Shown here: piece after piece, positions 33,525-40,723 of the stretch | Position numbering within the stretch: the first letter of the stretch is position 1 | How the letters are laid out: each line of letters opens with the position of its first letter | Assembly (NCBI GenBank): GCA_002633005.1 | Contig: NMRA01000420.1 | Span: forward strand, 361,025 to 401,747 | Reading direction: 5' to 3' | DNA length: 40,723 bases | From: Phoronis australis | Taxonomy: Eukaryota; Phoronida; Phoronidae | Notes under the pieces: generated by a model | The model's database searches: none | What the model was told of the DNA's origin: nothing | What the model saw: only the letters and a program-made list of their open reading frames with translations | Made by a program: the position numbers and the translations under genes

Positions 33525-33660
33525 GGCGGGGGGCAAACCCTCCCGACCTCCCCCCACTTCGGTGCTATGCGCATCTACAATCGCGGTTCAGTTTGCGCAA
33601 GTGCTTACAGCCGGACAAAAAGTTGCCCCCCCCTTGTGATATCCTAGATCCGCCACTACT
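33525..33660. mobile_element. G/C-run TE end with degenerate GGCGGATC terminus
   Basis: A GGGCGGGCGGGGGGC run at 33521-33535, CCCTCCCGACCTCCCCCC, then CCCCCCCTTGTGATATCCTAGATCCGCC ending near 33655 (read reversed, GGCGGATCTAGG). This is a terminus of the same type as at 19318 and 28937. No other end was mapped. Confidence 0.35.
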
Positions 33661-33721
33661 AGTTATTGTACTTACTTAGCAATTACCATAACTAAAGTGA
33701 TCTTGCAAAATATAGCTAATC

Positions 33722-34284
33722 TGTCATGAAATCTGTGACATTCATGATACATATATAATTCTTAGCACATTAGTTTGATAGCATTACTTATTGATATTGT
33801 TTCTTTGCTAGACAATTGTTTGTGTTTATAGAAACTTGTTTTGGTTGTCAGCTGAGTCAGCGACCAACCCATCCGGTGCATCCACACATGTTTTGATGAT
33901 CTCTGTAGTAAACAAGATTGCGTAATGGTCATTCACAGAAACATAGCCTAAAGACAGCTGACCATTACCATATATGGCAAACACAACACAATAGTTCAGA
34001 TGATTGTTGTGAAAGTTCTTATAGTTGCTTCCTGTTTTTTCCTGTAGGATATTGAATCATAAAGTTTAGTGCATGCAACCCACATATTTGTAACTTGTAT
34101 ATAAACCTGTTCACTTGTCTAATAAAGACAGTCCTCATCTTGCTACTGCCAGTTGCTTTACTAGTGTAATTGAGTGTTCCACACTTAGTTACTGAATACA
34201 ACCATCTCATTGACGGACCGAGACTGTCCACAACACAACACAACGCTGCTACTAAGTCGAGTTATTCTCCACTATTCTACTACA
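33722..34284 (+). repeat. 5' LTR (563 bp)
   Basis: Begins TGTCATGAAATC and ends CTACTACA. A TATATAAA box at 34098-34105 and AATAAA at 34121-34126 mark the U3/R region. The first 25 bases contain a TCATGA...TCATGA inverted pair. Confidence 0.95.
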
Positions 34285-34289
34285 TTGTT

Positions 34290-34307
34290 TGGTGCCGTGA
34301 CCTGCGC
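34290..34307 (+). other. primer-binding site
   Basis: TGGTGCCGTGACC starts five bases after the 5' LTR. The TGG pairs with the CCA end of a tRNA. Which tRNA primes was not determined. Confidence 0.75.
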
Positions 34308-34311
34308 GAAG

Positions 34312-36426
34312 ATGGAACCACAACTGGCCAAACAGAGGAAAGTTCGCGGTGCGCACAGAGGACTCATGACGAAGCTTATCGATCGTGCCACCCACTTCAT
34401 GACTGCGACTCCATCGGACCCTGTTCCCGACCTGGAGAAAGTTCTCAACCAGATTCATGCCAAGAAAACTCAGCTAGAAATGCTCGATGCCAGCATTCTC
34501 ACCCTGCTTGATGGCGAGGATGCCATCGAAGACGAAGTCATCAGTACCGATGCGTACATGTCCACTGTGCTGGAAACCATTTTCGACACGACTAGATTTA
34601 TTGACCAAGCGAAGACACCCTCACCGAGCCCAACGGCCACCAAGTCACCTGCTAGCCACCCGACTCGGACGGTACAACTACCCAAGCTGCAACTGCCTAT
34701 TTTCTCTGGAGACCCACTCCAGTGGCTGTCGTTTTCTGACTCATTTTGTGCTGCGGTCGACTCCGATTCTGGACTAGAACCAGTCCAAAAGTTACAGTAC
34801 CTGCGTGCCCACATCGCCGGCGACGCCGCCAATGCCATCGCTGGCCTCCCACTGACGAACGCCAGTTACATAGAAGCCATGGACCTGCTTGCTGACAGGT
34901 ATGGAAAATCCACTCTATTGGTCAATGCTTATATGAAAGCTCTGTGGGATATCAAACCCCCACAACCAACTAGTGCCAGCCTACGCCACTTTCGTGACAC
35001 CCTTGAGACGTACATCCGGGGACTGAGGACCCCGGGTAAGACAGAAGACTCCTATGGTGACCTCTTGGTGCCCATTATATTTGAGAAAATCCCTGGAAGT
35101 GTGAAAACACAGATTTGTAGAGATCATGGTCAAACTACCTGGACGCTGAACGACCTTCTTACGGCACTGTCCCGAGAGATTTCTGCCAGCATGGAAGGGG
35201 ACTCTTCCATGGCCCTTTCAGGTGACGCACATTACACGTCCACTTCAAGTTTTGCAGTGAGAGACACACTGCGACCAGCAAAACATTTTCCTCAGAAGAA
35301 ACATGTACACCCACCGAACAGACGACCTTCGCCAAGATGTGCTTTTTGCAAACAGAGTCATGCGTCACACACCTGCAGAGTCTTCAGCGACCATATGAAG
35401 CGACTAGAGATTGTCCGCCGAGACCGTTTGTGTTTCAATTGTTTAGATGCTCACCAGGCCAGGGACTGCCCGTCTACTATGAACACTTGCCGATCATGCC
35501 ATCGCAAGCACCACACTACGTTATGTGCCACCTTTTCGCGAGAAAATTCGAAGCCCGACAACAGATCAGAAGCCAGCCAACCGAAAAACGAAGTCACGTC
35601 CACTGTATACCCACCGAGTACTACTCGAGATGCCCAGGTGAACCTGGCACCCACAGCAGGGCCAGTTTTGTTGAAGACTGCCGCTGCCACAATTGAGAGA
35701 GAGGGGCATTGGACTAAGGTACATGTAAATGTTTTATTTGATGAGGGTTCACAACGAACGTTTCTAACTGTAAGGGCCGCCCAGCGCCTACATGTTGACA
35801 CAGACCACGCTCTTAGAGAGACTATCAACCTATCTACCTTCCGAGAGTCTAATGCCCAACTTCAGATACTTCCAATGATTACATTCGAGCTGAAAACTCA
35901 ACATGGTAACGTACAACTGTCTGCTGTCATTGTCCCAACAATTTCTACGCCTGTGAAGAATTGCGTGCCAACTACTGTTAACTGCTTTGACTATTTACAA
36001 TGTTTGCTCATTAACTCCCCTGCTGAGTCGATGATTGAAATTGATTTGCTGATTGGTGCTGACCATTACTGGTCAATTGTTGGCGACACCACAATCAGAG
36101 GTTCAGGACCAACGGCCGTCGCTTCCAAACTGGGCTACCTATTGTCAGGTCCCACCCGTCTACAATGCAATGGAACGCCGATCACTCATGCGAACATCAC
36201 CTGTATGAAAATTCTCCAAGAGGAACCGGACCCTGCCACCCAATACTGGGACCTTGAAACGATTGGAATCAAAGACCCTACGACAGAGACGCCCTTTGAT
36301 TTCAGTAGCTACCGTAACCATGGTATTACTCACGATCCTGACGGAAAATACACTGCGAAATTACATGAAAAATGTAAAAAATTCTGGCTAATTATTCAGC
36401 TTTCTTGTAGCGCGGGAGTGTCATGA
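34312..36426 (+). CDS. BEL/Pao gag-protease polyprotein
   Basis: 704 codons from an ATG at 34312, just downstream of the primer site. The frame is also open upstream into the LTR, but only this ATG fits the element. In order: a basic and helical N-terminal part (1-118), a DUF1759-type gag core (about 123-275, with LPKLQLPIFSGDPLQW), three Cys/His clusters (343-355 CAFCKQSHASHTC, 374-386 CFNCLDAHQARDC, 393-405 CRSCHRKHHTTLC) and a DUF1758-type aspartic protease (active-site DEGS at 477-480, LLIGADHYW at 579-587, GYLLSGP at 608-614). The frame passes the start of the pol region (YWDLETIGI, DGKYTAKL), then ends on about 20 residues from the element's 3' end. The TGA lies inside the 3' LTR. Gag packages RNA and the protease matures it. 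No frameshift or stop interrupts it. Confidence 0.9.
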   Translation: MEPQLAKQRKVRGAHRGLMTKLIDRATHFMTATPSDPVPDLEKVLNQIHAKKTQLEMLDASILTLLDGEDAIEDEVISTDAYMSTVLETIFDTTRFIDQAKTPSPSPTATKSPASHPTRTVQLPKLQLPIFSGDPLQWLSFSDSFCAAVDSDSGLEPVQKLQYLRAHIAGDAANAIAGLPLTNASYIEAMDLLADRYGKSTLLVNAYMKALWDIKPPQPTSASLRHFRDTLETYIRGLRTPGKTEDSYGDLLVPIIFEKIPGSVKTQICRDHGQTTWTLNDLLTALSREISASMEGDSSMALSGDAHYTSTSSFAVRDTLRPAKHFPQKKHVHPPNRRPSPRCAFCKQSHASHTCRVFSDHMKRLEIVRRDRLCFNCLDAHQARDCPSTMNTCRSCHRKHHTTLCATFSRENSKPDNRSEASQPKNEVTSTVYPPSTTRDAQVNLAPTAGPVLLKTAAATIEREGHWTKVHVNVLFDEGSQRTFLTVRAAQRLHVDTDHALRETINLSTFRESNAQLQILPMITFELKTQHGNVQLSAVIVPTISTPVKNCVPTTVNCFDYLQCLLINSPAESMIEIDLLIGADHYWSIVGDTTIRGSGPTAVASKLGYLLSGPTRLQCNGTPITHANITCMKILQEEPDPATQYWDLETIGIKDPTTETPFDFSSYRNHGITHDPDGKYTAKLHEKCKKFWLIIQLSCSAGVS

Positions 36427-36981
36427 AATCTGTGACATTCATGATACATATATAATTCTTAGCTCATTAGTTTGATAGTATTACTTATTGATATTGTTTC
36501 TTTGCTAGACAATTGTTTGTGTTTATAGAAACTTGTTTTGGTTGTCAGCGGAGTCAGCGACCAACCCATCCGGTGCATCCACACATGTTTTGATGATCTC
36601 TGTAGTAAACAAGATTGCGTAATGGTCATTCACAGAAACATAGCCTAAAGACAGCTGACCATTAACATATATTGCAAACACAACACAATAGTTCAGATGA
36701 TTGTTGTGAAAGTTCTTAAAGTTGTTTCCTGTTTTTTCCTGTAGGATATTGAATCATAAAGTTTAGTGCATGCAACCCACATATTTGTAACTTGTATATA
36801 AACCTGTTCACTTGTCTAATAAAGACAGTCCTCATCTTGCTACTGCCAGTTGCTTTACTAGTGTAATTGAGTGTTCCACACTTAGTTACTGAATACAACC
36901 ATCTCATTGACGGACCGGGACTGTCCACAACACAACACAACGCTGCCACTAAGTCGAGATATTCTCCACTATTCTACTACA
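36419..36981 (+). repeat. 3' LTR (563 bp)
   Basis: Same length and ends as the 5' LTR, with ten substitutions and no indel. TATATAAA at 36795-36802, AATAAA at 36818-36823. Preceded by a GCGGGAG purine run at 36412-36418. Confidence 0.95.
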
Positions 36982-36986
36982 TAATC

Positions 36987-37608
36987 TAATTCACTGTGAG
37001 TTGCTTTATTCAAACCGAACATCTACATTGTAGTCGTCTTTCTGATCGAGACATGTAGTGCATGTTGACGAAATGAGCAAAAAGGTCCACCTCAGAGAAA
37101 CAAAAACTCCGAAAAAAGTAGAAAACGAGAGACAAAAGTGCAATAAAAAGGCAGGAAGTACCAAAATGCACAATTCAGAGCTTTGAACTTAACCTGTGAA
37201 TCTTAGTAAAAGCCGCCATTTTTTATGCTGGGTGCTCAAAGGTAGTGAAATAAATGTTTTTAGTTTGAATCTATTTTGACATGGCAACAAATGGCTCACT
37301 CAGTGAATTTGGCAACAGTGTCAGTTTCTCTTTTGTTAAATGGTGGGTATATGCGTGCCCACATTTCAGTAAAACTCTTGTCATTTTGCAGGATGGGTAA
37401 CGCGTATGTGCGACACTCACAAACGTTTTCCTCGAGTCTTTAAAAGAGACAAAGTTATCTACTTCTTGACAAATAGGGAACTGACAGAACAAGAACGAAA
37501 CGACACAAGTCCTTTACGATGAAGAGCCCCGTCAACTTTCAAGGGATGTCCTTTCAAGTGCACATGAGAAGCAAGCGAGAAACCTCATGACCCGCTGCAA
37601 AACTTCAC
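36987..37608. other. no gene seen
   Basis: A 73-codon minus ORF (37271-37492) has no signature. On the plus strand TCATTTTGCAG (about 37380-37390) resembles an acceptor but no coding exon follows. Confidence 0.35.
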
Positions 37609-38113
37609 TTAACCCCACGCGAACTTAATATCCTTGCACTTTAGCTCAAAGAGCAATCTAGTTCAAAAACTTAAAAATATATATGTAACATGGCATAATG
37701 TTGAGATCCTTTCTGCTATCAAACTAAATACCTTTTTGAGCACAATTTTGTACCCCGGCCGAGATCAGAAAGTCATTGACTATTTCCGTCATTTCCGTGA
37801 TCTGAATTCCTGTGCATCAGTTCAGGAACAATTCCTGAATGACGGTCATGTTGTCCATAAAACGTATTGGCATCGCCGTGAGCGTAAATGTCTTGTTACT
37901 TTGTTTGGTTGTTTTTGATTGTCATATTGGTTCTTTGTATTCAAACTTGATTATTTATCGTTCAAATTCTATCGGTTCTTTGCACATGACGAATGGTATT
38001 TAATGCATAATCATAAGTTTGTGAAGTACGTCGCTACTCGGCTACTGAGGTCAGCCCTGACACATCGCAAGGGTACGTCAAATTTCCGCTATCACCAAAT
38101 GTTTAATCGTTAA
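37609..38113 (+). pseudogene. reading frame with a single internal TGA
   Basis: From just after a TAA near 37608, the frame is open for about 100 codons, meets one TGA at 37916-37918 and continues in the same frame for 64 codons to a TAA at 38113. There is no in-frame ATG near the start, so it is not a complete gene as it stands. The product would be basic and rich in aromatic residues and His (FYRFFAHDEWYLMHNHKF). No family is recognised. It may be a decayed transposon ORF with one nonsense change, or chance. Confidence 0.2.
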
Positions 38114-40246
38114 ACTGATGCAAAGTACCAGACTGGAGTGAGCAATTGCCGTGAGACTAGCCGGACGTGTTAGCGCCGTGCGTACTAGGCAGCACTGAAA
38201 TCGGCACCGGCTTTACTGGTCGTTGAAAATTTAAAACATAAAAAACCCTCACACGGCGATGTTTCAACAAACAAAAGTTTTATCTCAAAACAGTGAGCGT
38301 CACATCTCAGTTGCAATAACGAGAACATGTGCTTGATTTTGCTGCCCGGATAGTAAACGGCGAAGTAATTTCCCTGCAGTTGCCGAGACTCTTCGCCCGG
38401 AAAATAATCACTTGCTAAATTGGCTTTTATTTCAAATCATTAGGGAAAACTTATAGTAAAACGTGACAAAAAACTTTCAATGTATACCACTGTTGTCTAA
38501 ATATAATTATTTCGCGACGCTAATAGGGGTGTAGTAAATTGTAGTCAATGAGCTAAATGTCGGCGATGGGAAAATTTTGCGGTGTTAGGAGCATGACGCA
38601 ATTTCACTCATTCGAGGCCCGTGTGCGGATCACAGACTCTCCGCGCACGGCAGGCCAGGTGGTCCGTCTTAGCCGGGTAGCAGGTTATTATACGAATTTT
38701 TCTGTCTGATTGGAAATTACTCCTTTTACTTTTAACTTATTAATACTTATATTGTACCATTTGACACCATGCAAGTGTTCTCACTGAAGCTTTTTCGCTA
38801 CCAAATGGTACTCTGTCGTTCATTGTTGACAGTTTTCCGCCTGACGGTAATGGAGGGAGCGGGATCAGACCACCGCCAGTATCTTACTTTCAGTCTAAAT
38901 TTATTTTCGATATTTTCGCAAGTTTAATCGTCAGGATATTCTAACTGCGTGTATAGGAATTTTAATCAATTATTTTGATATTGCGTGTTCGTTGTTCTGT
39001 TTATACGTGTATTTTTTGTTTCAGTTAATTACACCAAGTAAAACACACATAGCCTAGCCCGCCATATTCGGCCTTGTTATTCAATCGTTGGCACAGGACT
39101 GTGACTAGTCCGTAATTTTATGCAAGTGGCTTAAACTATCTTTGTATGTATACTGCATTCATGATTTGAATCGATATAACAGCCGCCAGTGATACTAACA
39201 CAGAGAATAAACCGGAGACACACACAGTGGGACACGGCAGGCGTGAAATACAGCAAAGAAAGACAAATTAATGAAGGGGGTAACAGGAAAGTCATGCAAA
39301 CAAGAGTAACATGCGGCACGACCCTGTTTGCCACTGGAGAATGAAACAAGTATTTTTCTTAATATCGCGTGTCTTTTAATCATGTCTCTTGGTCAGTTGC
39401 TTCAACAATGTTCTCGCGCGTATTAGAGAAAATGTAGGCAGAGGTAAACGCGTCTCCCCGGCAACTGGAAATAGGTAGCTCAAATAAATATGAATTTTAT
39501 AGTTTTTATAAACGTGATCTTGTTAGCGAGTAATACATGTATGTGAATTGTTTAAGCACCTATTCGAGAATAATACTAGCGCAATTTCGATGTTCAGGTC
39601 AAATATTATTTTGGATTGCCTCATGTTAATGTACGTTCCCATTTTTCGGAACACAGGTCGTTGTCCACAAATGTTTTAATACATAACCACTCTACGAAGT
39701 CTCAGCTTTCACATGTAGTATGTAACTTTTTTGAGTGGTTTTACGCCGTAAAAGAAATAACGATCTAATGAAGGCACTTAATCCAGTTGCACAACTTGAC
39801 TCAGGTGGGTTTAAAAAATAAAAAATAGATAACTTGCGAATACGTTTTAATCATGATTTTTACATTTTCACGTAGGCACAAGTTCTTTTATTCACTATGT
39901 CATTAATTTTTGTTAATTTGTCGTTGTTGCACAGTGATGCAACAAAAATGCTAAAATTTGATGGTTTCCGAACCATAAACTAGCCAAAAATTCCGATGGG
40001 ACAGTTTTCTGTGAAGAATTTAGATATCTTAAAACTAGTTCAGGCGTTGATCATTCCACCTAAGAGTAAAACTAAGCTATATTTAAAAAAATCCGTAATA
40101 GGTCACGTTACTGCATCTGCCTGACTTTTTCATTCAGTGACTCTTAAAAGCAAAAGAACTACATGTAAATCCATGTTTATGAGTATGAAAGCTGGGTTGT
40201 AAGTTTCGGTAGAACGCTGATTGATCTTCTGAAAAAGCATACTTAC
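38114..40246. other. putative intron or intergenic sequence
   Basis: No supported gene. A GC-richer patch at 38610-38690 and another at 38830-38875 may be TE fragments. The overlapping minus ORFs at 39131-39383 have no signature. Confidence 0.4.
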
Positions 40247-40325
40247 TTCGCTGTTGACGCGCTGCAAAGACGACGTTGAAGTTGTGGTTGTTTCGATCGA
40301 TAGTCTTGCTATCTCTTTGTGCCAC
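40247..40325 (-). CDS. small internal exon, minus strand
   Basis: A 79-bp block between an acceptor (TTCTATTCATAG) and a perfect GTAAGT donor (40241-40246). In the frame that leaves no bases over at the 3' end it encodes WHKEIARLSIETTTTSTSS and a short basic-polar tail, a Ser/Thr-rich linker. That end phase matches the start phase of the exon at 31477-31579. The evidence is splice sites and phase only. Confidence 0.4.
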
Positions 40326-40723
40326 CTATGAATAGAATGATTGAAACAACAATCAAATCCTGTGCAATTCAAAATCAGCTTCAGTGGTTCCAGGTATGGT
40401 AGCCTTAGCACCAGGTTAAGAACATGCTGAATTTTGTCATCCCAGTTCGCTATTTTTAATGACTTGAGCCCAGACTTCCAGTGCGTCCAAAAAACCCTAA
40501 GTTCTTACATTCCCGAAAACGGCAATAAGTCTCCTTCCTCTTCATTACTTCATGTGCTTCATCGTTTACTGAAAGAATGACGCTAAGGGAGCCGTGTGAG
40601 CGAAAGTTTACGCAAATTTCTTGTCAGCGAAACCGCTCAAATGTGGGCTAAATGCTGTTCGTTCAATGCCGGCTTGACTACAACAACGAGCACGTCGTAG
40701 AATTTAACCAAGACAATTACAAT
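40326..40723. other. no gene seen
   Basis: Presumed intron upstream (on the minus strand) of the 79-bp exon. No further exon recognised. Confidence 0.35.

Larger units (their letters stand above)
33722..36981 (+). mobile_element. non-autonomous BEL/Pao LTR retrotransposon
   Basis: Complete structure: 5-bp target duplication TAATC (33717-33721 and 36982-36986), two 563-bp LTRs with TG...CA ends, a primer-binding site five bases after the 5' LTR, one intact gag-protease ORF, and a short purine run before the 3' LTR. The internal region is only 2134 bp. Reverse transcriptase, RNase H and integrase are missing, apparently by one deletion whose junction lies just after the DGKYTAKL codons (about 36360). 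The LTRs differ at ten positions, about 1.8 percent, so insertion is recent. Mobility would need enzymes from a full-length relative. Confidence 0.95.

Noticed and set aside
34019-34243. 74-codon minus ORF in the 5' LTR, repeated at 36716-36949
   Set aside because: Antisense reading of LTR sequence. It recurs only because the LTRs are duplicates.

Overview
This is non-coding-rich eukaryotic DNA, most likely from a marine invertebrate animal. Supporting signs are GTAAG-type splice donors, a BEL/Pao LTR retrotransposon, a Ty3/gypsy gag-pro remnant, several terminal-inverted-repeat (TIR) DNA elements, AAGATGGCGG-type motifs, frequent ACATGTACATGT runs and two N positions from draft assembly. No bacterial operon, phage, CRISPR array or rRNA gene is visible. 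The sequence alone does not settle the phylum.

The best host-gene candidate is on the minus strand. Three open exons with good splice borders (40247-40325, 31477-31579, 9667-10490) are phase-compatible in that order. Joined, they would encode a multi-pass membrane protein of about eight helices. If this is right, most of the window (10.5-31.4 kb and 31.6-40.2 kb) is two long introns filled with transposons. The family is not recognised.

Layout. 0.2-0.5 kb: small ORF with a half PHD-like zinc motif. 0.8-4.3 kb: two copies of an old repeat, interrupted by a 152-bp MITE, a hairpin and a 1.4-kb TIR element flanked by 110-bp direct repeats. 5.6-6.4 kb: broken gypsy gag-protease. 7.4-7.7 kb: possible LINE 3' fragment. 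9.2-9.5 kb: 50-bp minisatellite. 12.2-12.4 kb: duplication around an assembly N. 12.6-13.0 kb: 442-bp MITE followed by a repeat block (R).

13.9-19.0 kb is a 5.1-kb TIR element. It carries a decayed minus-strand gene of a widespread multicopy invertebrate family (PIN/FEN-like nuclease core plus C-terminal Cys-rich CXC-type domain). 19.3-26.0 kb is a second copy of the MITE plus R block, split by a 5.77-kb element whose roughly 0.9-kb inverted arms each hold six 137-143-bp tandem units, with further elements nested inside. 33.7-37.0 kb is a young, structurally complete but non-autonomous BEL/Pao element: two 563-bp LTRs, a 5-bp target duplication and one intact gag-protease ORF, with no reverse transcriptase, RNase H or integrase.

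The most interesting points are the TIR element carrying the nuclease-like gene, the mirrored-array foldback element with its reconstructable empty site, the gag-protease-only BEL element and the dispersed membrane-protein gene.
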